Below, piece by piece: positions 5,211 through 12,982 of a stretch of DNA of 32,057 nucleotides. Origin of the DNA: a virus; IMG/VR virus record IMGVR_UViG_3300049491_000135, positions 1-32,057 of that record. The stretch is one strand, 5' to 3'. Both the position numbers and the translations under genes were made by a program. The number at the start of each line of letters is the position of its first letter. Position 1 is the stretch's first letter. Under the pieces are notes generated by a model. The model made no database searches. It saw only the letters and a program-made list of their open reading frames with translations, and was not told the origin of the DNA.

Positions 5211-5327
5211 ATGCCCATGAAATCGGGGCACTGGAAGTCAGACAACCCCTTGCGAACGACCAACGCACGGGTGCAAGCGTCGATAGAGCGACTTGCGCAG
5301 GCAGAGACTGATTGTGACTACGCTTAG
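5211..5327 (+). CDS. Doubtful small protein (38 aa)
   Basis: ATG 5211 gives MPMKSGHWKSDNPLRTTNAR and ends ERLAQAETDCDYA. The helix-like second half looks protein-like, but no good ribosome site is seen and the longer frame upstream is clearly read-through of the structured RNA region. It lies just before a terminator-like hairpin. Apart from this frame and the RNA element, nothing else is supported in 5032-5443. Confidence 0.3.
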   Translation: MPMKSGHWKSDNPLRTTNARVQASIERLAQAETDCDYA

Positions 5328-5337
5328 CAGTCTTTTT
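5305..5337 (+). terminator. Possible intrinsic terminator
   Basis: AGACTG (5305-5310) pairs with CAGTCT (5328-5333), followed by TTTTTC. The stem is short (6 bp) with a 17-base loop, so the call is moderate. It would end transcripts from the early operon or from the structured RNA before the ParB-like gene. Confidence 0.4.
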
Positions 5338-5443
5338 CGATGAATCTATCCCTCATGGGCACTTGAGGTGCGTAGGGCAGAAGAACCGCGCACCCGGAGC
5401 AGTGGCATCGGTCACCCGGCGTAGCTATGGAGAAAAGACAAAA

Positions 5444-6001
5444 ATGAGTCTTGGAACAATCCTTGAAATGTGCGAGGCTGGAATCCTCAGCATCCCGCAC
5501 CTACCGCTGAATGAGCAAGTCGAAGCGTTGAACAAAACCCGCCTGATGCTCCACGAGGCCGGTCCGTTTGCTGGTGAGCCCGTGGGCCTTGTGGAGTGGG
5601 TGCCTGCTGAGGTTGTGCATGCAAACGACTACAACCCAAACAGCGTCGCACCTCCTGAAATGGAGTTGCTTCGGCTGTCGATCATGGCAGATGGCTACAC
5701 GCAGCCAATCGTCACCTACCACGAAGATGGCAGGCGCACCGTCATTGATGGCTTTCACCGCAACCGCGTCGGGAAAGAGTGCGCAGACGTTGCCGAGCGC
5801 GTCAAAGGCTACCTGCCGGTGGTCCGCATCCGCTCCGACGAATTGCGAGCGGCGATCCATGCAAACGATGTGATTGCCATCGAGCGAGAATGCCTAGACC
5901 TCGCGGCGCCTTTTTTGCGTATGGCCGAGCAGTTGCAGGACAAGAAACGATTGTTGCGCCGGGAGGCCCGCGCACTTGCAGCTTTGGGGGCGGCAGAATG
6001 A
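5444..6001 (+). CDS. ParB-like nuclease-domain protein (185 aa)
   Basis: About residues 48-110 form a ParB/Srx-type domain: VGLVEWVPAEVVHANDYNPN, then GYTQPIVTY and TVIDGFHRNRVGKE. The last element corresponds to the GEHRR-like nucleotide-binding motif of ParB and IbrB. C-terminal helices (KKRLLRREARALAAL) are basic. Phage members of this family are linked to partition-like DNA binding, transcription control or nuclease activity; which applies here cannot be told. ATG 5444 follows GGAGAAAAG; an in-frame extension to 5363 lacks a ribosome site. It overlaps the next gene by ATGA. Confidence 0.75.
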   Translation: MSLGTILEMCEAGILSIPHLPLNEQVEALNKTRLMLHEAGPFAGEPVGLVEWVPAEVVHANDYNPNSVAPPEMELLRLSIMADGYTQPIVTYHEDGRRTVIDGFHRNRVGKECADVAERVKGYLPVVRIRSDELRAAIHANDVIAIERECLDLAAPFLRMAEQLQDKKRLLRREARALAALGAAE

Positions 6002-6333
6002 TTGCTCTACCTCAGTACATTGACCGGGAAGCATGGCAGGGGTTTGAGGACATGCGCGCCCTAGCCAAAAAGCCTATGACAGACCGAGCAAGAAAGCTGA
6101 TTGTTTCCGAGCTTCAAAAGATCAAAGACGCCGGCCACTGCCCAAACGCCGCGCTTGACCAGTCCACGAACCACTGCTGGGCCGATGTTTACGTCCCTCA
6201 AGACAAGCCCATCAAAGCCGCAGCCACAAGCGACGCCGACAGAACTGCCCGCTACCTTGCCGAAGAACGTCAGCGAGATGCTGCATTGCAGGCCACAAGG
6301 AGCCAGCGGCAACCAATCAGGCGGGTAGCATGA
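5998..6333 (+). CDS. Conserved early phage protein (111 aa), possibly replication-linked
   Basis: Contains WQGFEDMRALAKKPMTDRAR then KLIVSELQKIKDAGHCPNAA and LDQSTNHCWADVY. This 'KPMTDRARKLI..EL..IKDAGHCPNAALDQS' block is known to me as a recurrent element in phage early proteins, often next to or at the C-terminus of replication proteins. This gene has only that block plus a polar tail. It is coupled to the ParB-like gene and to the next gene by ATGA overlaps. Confidence 0.6.
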   Translation: MIALPQYIDREAWQGFEDMRALAKKPMTDRARKLIVSELQKIKDAGHCPNAALDQSTNHCWADVYVPQDKPIKAAATSDADRTARYLAEERQRDAALQATRSQRQPIRRVA

Positions 6334-6539
6334 AGATCGAGCCAATTCAACCCTGCATGGGCGGGTTTTGCAGGCTCCGCGACAAGTGCCTACACCACGC
6401 CGACCCCGACAACAGCCACCGCCCCTCCGAGCGCATGTGCAGCCCAGGCAAGGAAGAGGCGCAGTTTTTCATCCGCCATGTAACGTGGCGCGATCAAATC
6501 TCACTGAAGGAAGGAGACAACGAATGTCTGAACACCTGA
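6330..6539 (+). CDS. Small cysteine/histidine-rich protein (69 aa)
   Basis: MKIEPIQPCMGGFCRLRDKC then LHHADPDNS: cysteines and histidines in C-x4-C-x5-C-x2-H-H spacing suggest a small metal-binding module. The rest is polar. It overlaps the upstream stop by ATGA and the next gene's start lies within its 3' end. Function unknown. Confidence 0.6.
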   Translation: MKIEPIQPCMGGFCRLRDKCLHHADPDNSHRPSERMCSPGKEEAQFFIRHVTWRDQISLKEGDNECLNT

Positions 6540-6706
6540 ACCGCCGCCTTGAAGTGCTTGCCAAGCAGATCGCCGCCGAGAAAGCGAAACAGTACCAGCG
6601 CGTCCCCGACTTCCCCATTGCGCCGCCAAACGTGAGCACGCAAGTGCTGAATGGCAAAGTGAAGGCGACAACCGCTGACGGGCAGGAACTGTGGATTGAC
6701 GCATGA
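6524..6706 (+). CDS. Hypothetical small phage protein (60 aa)
   Basis: Starts MSEHLNRRLEVLAKQIAAEK, a basic helix, then a proline-rich link and a short beta-like tail (VKATTADGQELWIDA). AAGGAAGGAG 7-8 bases upstream clearly decides ATG 6524. It overlaps the end of its neighbour in another frame and the start of the next gene by ATGA. Confidence 0.65.
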   Translation: MSEHLNRRLEVLAKQIAAEKAKQYQRVPDFPIAPPNVSTQVLNGKVKATTADGQELWIDA

Positions 6707-7035
6707 GCAAGCCAATTGACCCGCAGTCATCTATACAGATGATGCTGGACACCGCTCCAAGGCTCGCAAAAGCAAAAGGTGAGCGCGTGTACTTGGAAGA
6801 GTACCGCAAGAGCCTGAAGGCAATTCTGATGAAGGCCAGCGTACAAAGCACGGCGGCCATGCAGGAGCGTGAGGCCTACGCCGCCCCTCAATACATCGAG
6901 CACCTGAAGGCCCTGCGCATCGCAGTGGAGGGGGAGGAGGCGCTACGCTGGCGGATGGTGGCGATGCAGGCCAGTGTGGAAGTCTGGAGGAGCCAAGAGG
7001 CTAGCAATAGAGCAATGGATCGAGCAACGCAATGA
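6703..7035 (+). CDS. Conserved helical phage protein (110 aa)
   Basis: All-helical: SIQMMLDTAPRLAKAKGERV, EEYRKSLKAILMKAS, then AAPQYIEHLKALRIAVEGEE and LRWRMVAMQASVEVWRSQEA. This pattern (short lysine-rich helix, 'AxPxYxxHLxxL', 'RWxxVAAxAxxEVWRSxEAS') is widespread in phages of Gram-negative hosts as a protein of unknown function in the replication/recombination region. ATGA overlaps on both sides. Confidence 0.7.
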   Translation: MSKPIDPQSSIQMMLDTAPRLAKAKGERVYLEEYRKSLKAILMKASVQSTAAMQEREAYAAPQYIEHLKALRIAVEGEEALRWRMVAMQASVEVWRSQEASNRAMDRATQ

Positions 7036-7223
7036 TCGAAGATAACCATAGTTTCAGTTGCTATTGTGCCCGCCCCGAGTGCGTTCGTGAGCGCGAGCAA
7101 CTAGCTACGCTTCGCGCGGCACTTGAACTGATTGCAACTCCGATTCGCCCGGATGGGACATGGAATCGAGACAGGGCGTCCTGTCAAACATTGGCCCTAA
7201 TCGCACTTGGCTTGCAAGAATGA
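7032..7223 (+). CDS. Small cysteine-containing protein (63 aa)
   Basis: MIEDNHSFSCYCARPECVRE then a helix with REQLATLRAALELIA. The N-terminal C-x-C-x4-C cluster could bind a metal. It directly precedes ninG with an ATGA overlap. Function unknown. Confidence 0.6.
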   Translation: MIEDNHSFSCYCARPECVREREQLATLRAALELIATPIRPDGTWNRDRASCQTLALIALGLQE

Positions 7224-7774
7224 AGCAATGCACAATCTGTGCCAAGGACTTTGAGCCAAAGTACAGCAGCATGCAGGTAGTGTGTAGCCGAATATGCGCT
7301 CAGCGCGTGCCAGTGCTTGCCAGAAAGAAAGAGCGGGCAGAAACCAAAGCCAAGCGCGAAGCACAAAAGACGCTTCCAGACCTCCGCAAAGAGGCTCAGA
7401 AAGCGTTTAACGATTTCATCCGAGCCAGGGATGCCGACAAGCCGTGCATCTGCTGCGGCCGTTGGCCTAGCGGGGCTGAGGCGCTTACGGGCGGGTCATG
7501 GGATGCAGGGCACTTCAGGGGCAGAGGCGCAAACCTAGAGCTATCGTTTGACGAAGACAATTGCCACAAACAACTGAAAGGCTGCAATCGGGGAGATTGG
7601 GACCGCGTGGCTTACGAGGCAGAGTTGGTCCGGCGCATTGGCCCCGAGCGGGTGGCAATCCTCAAAGGACCACATCCAATGCTCAAGCTAACCCGAGACG
7701 ATTTGCGGGCCATCCGCACCAAATATCGGCTTAAAGTGGCACAAAGCAAGCGAGAGCACGATTCCGCTTCCTAA
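7220..7774 (+). CDS. ninG: NinG/Rap-type recombination protein
   Basis: 184 aa. N-terminal Cys4 zinc ribbon (C4, C7, C22, C26). A long lysine/arginine-rich helix with TLPDLRKEAQKAFNDFIRAR (51-70) follows, then CICCGRW (76-82), GGSWDAGHFRGRGANLELSF (91-110) and CHKQLKGCN (115-123). This is the order and spacing of lambda NinG (Rap), an HNH-like protein acting on Holliday junctions and recombination intermediates. The length is near the family's. ATG 7220 overlaps the upstream stop. In lambdoid phages ninG lies just upstream of the late regulator Q, as it does here. Confidence 0.88.
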   Translation: MKQCTICAKDFEPKYSSMQVVCSRICAQRVPVLARKKERAETKAKREAQKTLPDLRKEAQKAFNDFIRARDADKPCICCGRWPSGAEALTGGSWDAGHFRGRGANLELSFDEDNCHKQLKGCNRGDWDRVAYEAELVRRIGPERVAILKGPHPMLKLTRDDLRAIRTKYRLKVAQSKREHDSAS

Positions 7775-7791
7775 ACCACCCGAGGAACTAC

Positions 7792-7893
7792 ATGAAACAC
7801 ATCATCGCCGCCGCACTGGTCCTGTTCGCCACTTTAAGCCAGGCCCAAACCACCGCCTACAGTGTCAGCGGCACGTTCACTGTTCAACAGTAA
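7792..7893 (+). CDS. Small exported protein with signal peptide (33 aa)
   Basis: MKHIIAAALVLFATLSQAQ is a clear signal peptide (K, 12-residue hydrophobic core, AQA-type cleavage site). It leaves a mature peptide of about 14 residues (TTAYSVSGTFTVQQ). GAGGA precedes ATG 7792 at proper distance. Tiny secreted proteins of this form are found in phage genomes; the role is unknown. Confidence 0.5.
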   Translation: MKHIIAAALVLFATLSQAQTTAYSVSGTFTVQQ

Positions 7894-7904
7894 GGGGCAA
7901 GCAA

Positions 7905-8288
7905 TTGGGCGTTGACGGCACACAGGAAATACTGAACAACTTGCTTGCCTCATGGCACCGCTGGGCATCGGCAGCCCATGCCTCAGCAGGTTTCTATACC
8001 ACCAACGCCGCTTGCAAGCTGTACCGGTGCAGTCGGCAGTACGACAGCCACAACGGCGCCAGCGACACCGACCACGAGAGTGAGCGGATGGAGGCTGTAG
8101 GCTACTGCATTGATCGCATGGAGCAGCCATGGCGCACTGCCGTGGAGTTCAACGCCCGCAACCTTGCTACAGGTGTAGTGGTATGGCAAAGCCCCCGCTT
8201 ACCGACCAATGACATTGAGCGCGCTTATGTCCTCATTGCTGCGAGGCGAATGTTATCAAACCTGCTTGAAAGGGACGGCATCATATGA
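7905..8288 (+). CDS. Putative late-gene antitermination (Q-like) protein
   Basis: 127 aa from TTG 7905 with AAGGGG seven bases before it. The N-terminus (GTQEILNNLLASWHRWASAA) has the Trp-rich helix seen in several phage antiterminator families. The C-terminal half (RMEAVGYCIDRMEQPWRTAV ... RAYVLIAARRML) resembles the sigma-region-4-like part of Q-type proteins. Its position fits late regulation: last gene before the untranslated region that precedes the terminase genes, directly after ninG. No motif is decisive, so the call rests mostly on place and layout. Confidence 0.5.
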   Translation: MGVDGTQEILNNLLASWHRWASAAHASAGFYTTNAACKLYRCSRQYDSHNGASDTDHESERMEAVGYCIDRMEQPWRTAVEFNARNLATGVVVWQSPRLPTNDIERAYVLIAARRMLSNLLERDGII

Positions 8289-8327
8289 ACTTTGAACGCC
8301 GATTATTTGGCATGCAAACAATAGCAG

Positions 8328-8357
8328 TTGCAAGACACGCACGAAACGTGCTTTAAT
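8328..8357 (+). promoter_or_regulatory. Candidate late promoter upstream of the packaging genes
   Basis: TTGCAA (8328-8333), an 18-base spacer and TTTAAT (8352-8357). The spacer holds the small palindrome CACG-AAA-CGTG (8339-8349 area). It lies in the only sizeable gap between the early/middle operon and the terminase genes, where a Q-dependent late promoter is expected. Confidence 0.4.
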
Positions 8358-8384
8358 TCGGGCCAGCGGAGCCGACTCCGCATC

Positions 8385-8416
8385 AAACGCACCTTTGAGC
8401 AATCTCGGGTGCGTTT
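8385..8416 (+). terminator. Hairpin, possible terminator or Q-type leader element
   Basis: AAACGCACC (8385-8393) pairs exactly with GGTGCGTTT (8408-8416) around a 14-base loop. A run of A before and T after makes it look like a bidirectional intrinsic terminator. Placed just downstream of the candidate late promoter, it may be the site that an antiterminator overcomes. Confidence 0.5.
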
Positions 8417-8517
8417 CCATTTCGGCGGGCCGTTCTACATCCCCAGTAGTTGCTACAACTCAAGGACGCGCCCGCCACTCATTCCATTTACGCATCAATA
8501 AGTTAGCGGCTGCAACC

Positions 8518-8838
8518 ATGGCGTTCGAAAAAGGCAACAAGCTGGGCCAAAAAGGCAAGCTGTTTGACGGCGCCCTGAAACGAGCCATTGCCCAAGATAA
8601 CGGGGAGCGTTTGAGGCAAGCCGCAGAGCAACTGTTGGACATGGCTGCTGCTGGTGAGCCTTGGGCCATCAACACCTTGGCTGATCGGCTAGATGGCAAG
8701 GCAGCACAAAGCGTGACTATCGAGGCACCTGATGTCGAACAACTCAGCCTCACAGACCTCAAAGGCGCACTTGCTGCGGTTATCGCAGGAACTGGATCGC
8801 AGGCTGGCGGCGCAGACGAACCTAGCCAAGTTCATTGA
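8518..8838 (+). CDS. Terminase small subunit (candidate)
   Basis: 106 aa: MAFEKGNKLGQKGKLFDGAL, then KRAIAQDNGERLRQAAEQLL, then GEPWAINTLADRLDGKAAQS. The 'GNKLGQKGKLFxxALKRAI' start followed by 'LADRLDGKPAQ' is characteristic of small terminase-type DNA-recognition proteins placed directly before TerL. It would select the packaging site and load the large subunit. ATG 8518 has a weak ribosome site but matches the expected N-terminus. Its last 107 bases overlap the annotated start of terL in another frame. Confidence 0.65.
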   Translation: MAFEKGNKLGQKGKLFDGALKRAIAQDNGERLRQAAEQLLDMAAAGEPWAINTLADRLDGKAAQSVTIEAPDVEQLSLTDLKGALAAVIAGTGSQAGGADEPSQVH

Positions 8839-10180
8839 GTATCGCGATGCAGGGATTGCCCCTGCGCTTCACCACCGGCTGCTGATAGACCACCTTGAAG
8901 CGGTAGAGCGCGGAGAGTTAGAGCGGCTGATGGTCTGCATGCCTCCGGGCAGCGCCAAGAGCACGTACACCAGCGTGGAGTTTCCCGCATGGTTCCTCGG
9001 TCGCAACCCAGCGCTATCAGTGATTGCTGCAAGTCATACGCAAGAGCTGGCCGAAAGGTTTGGCCGCCGCGTGCGGAACATCTCCGGCTCGACTGAGTTT
9101 GGCCGGGTGTTTGGTTTCGGCGTGGCTGACGACAGCGCAAGCGCCGGACGTTGGGAAACGCAAAAGGGTGGTGAGTACTTTGCTGCCGGCGTTGGCGGCT
9201 CGATCGCTGGCCGTCGCGCTGACCTTGCTGTGATTGACGATCCGGTCAAAAGCCGGGAAGACGCTGACAGCGAGCGCAGCAGGCAAAAGGCTTGGGAGTG
9301 GTACACAAACGACCTACTGACTCGCCTTAAGCCTGGCGCGCGGCAGATCGTGGTGATGACCCGCTGGCATGAAGACGATTTAGGCGGCCGGCTCCTTGAG
9401 CGTGAGCGCGCCCGTTGGACGGTGCTTGAGATTGCCATGGAAGCCATGCCAAACGACCCACTAGGCCGAAAGGTAGGCCAGCGGCTGTGGCCTGAGTGGT
9501 TCACCGACGAAATGGTGCAGGTAGCAAAGATGGACATGCGGTCTTGGAATGCGCTGTATCAGCAGCAGCCGACCGCAGACGTGGGCGACTACTTCAAGGC
9601 TGATTGGTTCGGCGAATACGAAGCATTGCCGGAAGTGCTGGCGATCTACGGGGCCAGCGACTACGCGGTGACTGAAGGCAGCGGCGACTACACAGAGCAC
9701 GGCATTTTCGGTCTTGACCCGATGGGCAATGTCTACGTGCTTGACTGGTGGCGCGGTCAGGAAACCGCTGATGTGTGGATTGACCAGCAGTGCGACTTGA
9801 TCGTGCAGCACAAGCCGCTGATGTGGTTTGGTGAAGCTGGGCCGATCCGCAGAGCCATCGAGCCATTCATGCTGCGTCGGTTCAACGAGCGCCGGGCTTT
9901 CGTGAATATGGAGTGGATGGCGAGCATCAACGACAAGCCGACACGCGCTCGGAACATCCAAGCGCTTGCCAGTATGGGCAAGGTGTTCTTCCCGAAGAAC
10001 GCGGTTTGGAAATCGGACGTGATCGGGCAAGCTCTGCGGTTTCCCGCTGGCAAGCATGATGACGCGGTAGACGTGCTGTCGCTGGTTGGCCGGGCGCTTG
10101 AGCATGTTCAGCCCCCGTATCAGAAGAAAGATCGGCCCAGTGCGCGGCAGATCGCAAGCAATCAAGGGTGGATGGGTTGA
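8732..10180 (+). CDS. terL: Terminase large subunit
   Basis: 482 aa. ATPase part: Walker A PPGSAKST (71-78), Walker B LAVIDD (165-170), coupling-type motif MTRWHEDDLGG (209-219). RNase H-like nuclease part: acidic IYGASDYAVTEG around D310 and the distal KHDDAVDV near residue 450. It cuts concatemers and pumps DNA into the prohead through the portal, probably by headful packaging as in P22 (inference from the head module). ATG 8732 gives a long overlap with the small subunit; a start a little downstream (TTG near 8771) is possible. The stop overlaps the next ATG. Confidence 0.92.
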   Translation: MSNNSASQTSKAHLLRLSQELDRRLAAQTNLAKFIEYRDAGIAPALHHRLLIDHLEAVERGELERLMVCMPPGSAKSTYTSVEFPAWFLGRNPALSVIAASHTQELAERFGRRVRNISGSTEFGRVFGFGVADDSASAGRWETQKGGEYFAAGVGGSIAGRRADLAVIDDPVKSREDADSERSRQKAWEWYTNDLLTRLKPGARQIVVMTRWHEDDLGGRLLERERARWTVLEIAMEAMPNDPLGRKVGQRLWPEWFTDEMVQVAKMDMRSWNALYQQQPTADVGDYFKADWFGEYEALPEVLAIYGASDYAVTEGSGDYTEHGIFGLDPMGNVYVLDWWRGQETADVWIDQQCDLIVQHKPLMWFGEAGPIRRAIEPFMLRRFNERRAFVNMEWMASINDKPTRARNIQALASMGKVFFPKNAVWKSDVIGQALRFPAGKHDDAVDVLSLVGRALEHVQPPYQKKDRPSARQIASNQGWMG

Positions 10181-10566
10181 TGCAAACAGGTATCCGCAAG
10201 GTAGGGCCGGCCAGCGTGAAGGTGCGGCAAACTAACGCCATTCCTTTGCGCATGCGTGATCGCACTCGTGAAGTGACCAGCCTTGAAGTCCCCGAGGCTG
10301 ACCAGCGCAAGGGCTACGCCACCACCTTGATGCACAAGGTCTGCCGTGAAGCAGACGCTGCAAACATCGTTCTGATGTTGTGGCCCATGCCTTACGGCGA
10401 CAACATCGCGCTGAGTCAGGCGCAACTTGTGGGCTGGTACGCGCGACAGTTTGGGTTCTCGGTGATTCAGCCCGAGCCCATCTTGATGGCCCGACTTCCC
10501 CACTCAAACCCGCGTGTGCTGGCGCTTAACCCAGTGGCGGAAGCAATGATGAAAGAGAAAGCGTGA
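10180..10566 (+). CDS. GNAT-family N-acetyltransferase
   Basis: 128 aa with the GNAT core. TSLEVPEADQRKGYATTLMH contains the acetyl-CoA pyrophosphate loop QRKGYA (42-47). It is followed by a helix and strand (VLMLWPMP) and the C-terminal WYARQFGFSVIQ, typical of the family's last strand and helix. The substrate is unknown: it may be a host protein or phage component. ATG 10180 overlaps the terL stop (TGATG); the in-frame GTG at 10168 is less likely. It sits between terminase and portal, outside the head-assembly logic, as cargo does. Confidence 0.8.
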   Translation: MQTGIRKVGPASVKVRQTNAIPLRMRDRTREVTSLEVPEADQRKGYATTLMHKVCREADAANIVLMLWPMPYGDNIALSQAQLVGWYARQFGFSVIQPEPILMARLPHSNPRVLALNPVAEAMMKEKA

Positions 10567-10751
10567 ACCTCTATCACTGCCTTGCAAACGGCCAAGGCGA
10601 GCTGCCGTTGATCGGGGTTGATGTGGCCGCGATGAATGAAGTTGACGCCATGACAGAAGCGCAGCGTCAGTTCATGAACTACGCCGATTTGGCAGGCAAG
10701 CAGGTGCAGCAAGTGGTGCTGTTCTACGAAGGCAAGGAAAAGAAAGCGTGA
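10563..10751 (+). CDS. Hypothetical small phage protein (62 aa)
   Basis: GTG start overlapping the previous stop. Sequence MNLYHCLANGQGELPLIGVD then a helix (AMTEAQRQFMNYADLAGK) and a final strand QQVVLFYEGKEKKA. It looks like a compact alpha/beta protein of unknown role located between the acetyltransferase and portal. Stop and portal start overlap (GTGA). Confidence 0.65.
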   Translation: MNLYHCLANGQGELPLIGVDVAAMNEVDAMTEAQRQFMNYADLAGKQVQQVVLFYEGKEKKA

Positions 10752-12982
10752 GTTCAGCCCCGGACAAGTCGCAGGCAGAGGAGGACGTTCTCGCGTCCAA
10801 GACTGATGACGACGCCATCATCAAGGAGTGCCAAGATCGTCTGGCGATCAGCATTGCCGCCGATGGTGACAACCGCTCCAGCGGGCTCGATGACCTTGCT
10901 TTCATCAAAGGCGACCAGTGGGACCCGGTGATCAAGGCTCAGCGCACGCGAGACATGCGGCCGTGCCTGACGATCAACAAGTTGCCTACCTTCCTGCACC
11001 AAGTCACCAACAGCCAGCGGCAGAACGTGCCGAGCATCAAGGTGCATCCTGTCTCCGATGGGGATGTGGAAGTCGCCGAAATCATGCAAGGCGGTATTCG
11101 GCACATCGAGTACGCCAGTAACGCGGACGTGTGTTACGACACCGCAGTCAACAGCGCGGCGGCCATCGGGTTCGGCTACTTCCGCCTGGTGACCGACTAC
11201 TGCGACGACACATCGTTCGACCAAGAGATCAAGTTCAAGCGCATCCGCAACGCTTTCACGGTCTACATGGACCCGGCCCACATCGAGCCTGATGGATCGG
11301 ATCAGCAGTGGTGCATCCTGAGCGTCAAGGTGCCTCGCACCGAGTTCAAGGTGGAGTATCCCGACGCCGATCCATGCGACGCCAGCACGATTCGAGGCAT
11401 GGGCGACAGCGGCACCGATTGGATCACCGCTGATCAGGTTCGCATCGCCGAGTACTACCGCCTGCACCGCGAGAAAGCCACACTGATGCAGTTGAGCAAC
11501 GGCGAAAGTGGGTGGCAGCAAGACTTGCTTGAAATGCCACCCGGCGTGACCGTGGTTGCCAAGCGCGAGAGCACGAAGGTCACCGTGCAGTGGTTCAAGC
11601 TCACCGCAGTGGAAGTCTTGGCCCGCGCCGACATCCCGTGCAAGTGGATCCCGGTCTTCCCGGTCTACGGCGACGAGGTGGACATCGACGGCAAGGTCTA
11701 TCGCTCCGGTTTGATTCGGAACGCCAAAGACCCGGCCCGGATGTACAACTTTTGGACCACGGCAGCGACCGAGGAAATAGCCCTTCGGCCCAAGACGCCT
11801 TACATCGGCGCTGAAGGCCAGTTTGAAGGCCACGAGGCCGAATGGGCTGCGGCAAACAATAGTTCCTTTCCGTTCCTTGAGTACAAACCCAAAGCGCTGG
11901 GTGGTGTTCTCGCCCCTCCGCCTGCTCGCCAACCCATGGCTGCGTTCCCCTCCGGTTTGATGGAGATGGGACGCAACGCCAATGAAGACATCAAAGCCAC
12001 GACCGGCATTTTTGATGCAAGCCTAGGCGCTCGAAGCAACGAGACAAGCGGTAGGGCGATCAACGCCCGCGACAAGCAGGGCGAAACGTCCAACTACCAC
12101 TACACCGACAACCTGCACATCACCTTGCGCCATGTTGGACGCTGTATCGTGAATATGTGGCCCAAGGTGTACGACGCGCCCCGCACCCTGCGCATCCTCG
12201 GGGAAGACAAGAAGATGTCATCGGTCGAGATCAACACTCCGATCCCTCCTGAGAAGCAGAAGCCCGACAAGACTGGCGCGGTTCAGACGATCCTGAACGA
12301 CATGAGCGTGGGTCAATACGACATCACCGTGGGTGTTGGCCCGAGCTACGACACCATGCGCCAAGAGGCTGTCGATGGGATGCTCCATACTGTGCAAAGC
12401 TGGCCCAAGTTGATGGATGTGGCTGGCGACAAGATCGTGCGCGCAATGGATTGGCCTGGCGCTGAAGAAATCGCCGAGCGCATTGAGAAGACCATGCCGC
12501 CTGAGCTGCGCGACAAGCTTAAAGAGGGCGAAGATGGTCCTCCCCCCATCCCGCCCGAAGTTCAGGCGCAGATGCAGCAGCAAGACCAAGCCATGCATCA
12601 ACTCATGGATCAACTCGACGAAGCCAAGAGCGGCATGGATAAAGCTCGCTTGCAGGCCGAAACCTCAATCCGCGTGGCCGAGATTCAGGCTGAGAGTCGC
12701 GGCGACACTGAGGAACTGAAGGGGATGATTCAACTGCTGCTGGCGAAGATGCAGCCCCCTCCCGCCTTGGCAAATGACGTGCAGGAAGACTTGGTAAAGG
12801 ACGACAAGCCGCAGCAAGTGGTGGACAACACCCCAGCAATGCTGGCTCAACTCGTCAACGCCCTGCACCCACCGAAGCGCAAGAGCATGAGCATCCAAGC
12901 CCCGAGCGGCGCGATGTACCACGGGCAAGTGCTCGAAGAAGTCGATCCGCAAGAGCCGGTCGGTAGTGAAGGGGCGATGTAA
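10748..12982 (+). CDS. Portal protein, P22 type
   Basis: 744 aa, close to P22 gp1 length. DRLAISIAADGDNRSSGLDD and LAFIKGDQWDP near the N-terminus, then LTINKLPTFLHQVTNSQRQN, are the hallmark of P22-like portals. The C-terminal third has helices rich in Gln (IPPEVQAQMQQQDQAMHQLM), which corresponds to the long barrel of P22. The dodecameric portal forms the DNA channel at one vertex and docks terminase, then the gp4/gp10-like tail factors. Start GTG 10748 overlaps the upstream stop. The following gene starts at its stop. Confidence 0.92.
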   Translation: MSSAPDKSQAEEDVLASKTDDDAIIKECQDRLAISIAADGDNRSSGLDDLAFIKGDQWDPVIKAQRTRDMRPCLTINKLPTFLHQVTNSQRQNVPSIKVHPVSDGDVEVAEIMQGGIRHIEYASNADVCYDTAVNSAAAIGFGYFRLVTDYCDDTSFDQEIKFKRIRNAFTVYMDPAHIEPDGSDQQWCILSVKVPRTEFKVEYPDADPCDASTIRGMGDSGTDWITADQVRIAEYYRLHREKATLMQLSNGESGWQQDLLEMPPGVTVVAKRESTKVTVQWFKLTAVEVLARADIPCKWIPVFPVYGDEVDIDGKVYRSGLIRNAKDPARMYNFWTTAATEEIALRPKTPYIGAEGQFEGHEAEWAAANNSSFPFLEYKPKALGGVLAPPPARQPMAAFPSGLMEMGRNANEDIKATTGIFDASLGARSNETSGRAINARDKQGETSNYHYTDNLHITLRHVGRCIVNMWPKVYDAPRTLRILGEDKKMSSVEINTPIPPEKQKPDKTGAVQTILNDMSVGQYDITVGVGPSYDTMRQEAVDGMLHTVQSWPKLMDVAGDKIVRAMDWPGAEEIAERIEKTMPPELRDKLKEGEDGPPPIPPEVQAQMQQQDQAMHQLMDQLDEAKSGMDKARLQAETSIRVAEIQAESRGDTEELKGMIQLLLAKMQPPPALANDVQEDLVKDDKPQQVVDNTPAMLAQLVNALHPPKRKSMSIQAPSGAMYHGQVLEEVDPQEPVGSEGAM

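Noticed and set aside
5028-5327. 99-codon frame across the structured RNA region
   Set aside because: TTG start without ribosome site, frame runs through the long stem and has no protein-like pattern until the last ~30 codons; only the short 5211-5327 part is kept, with low confidence.
10754-11932. 392-codon minus-strand frame opposite the portal gene
   Set aside because: Shadow of the portal frame; no ribosome site, no recognisable domain.
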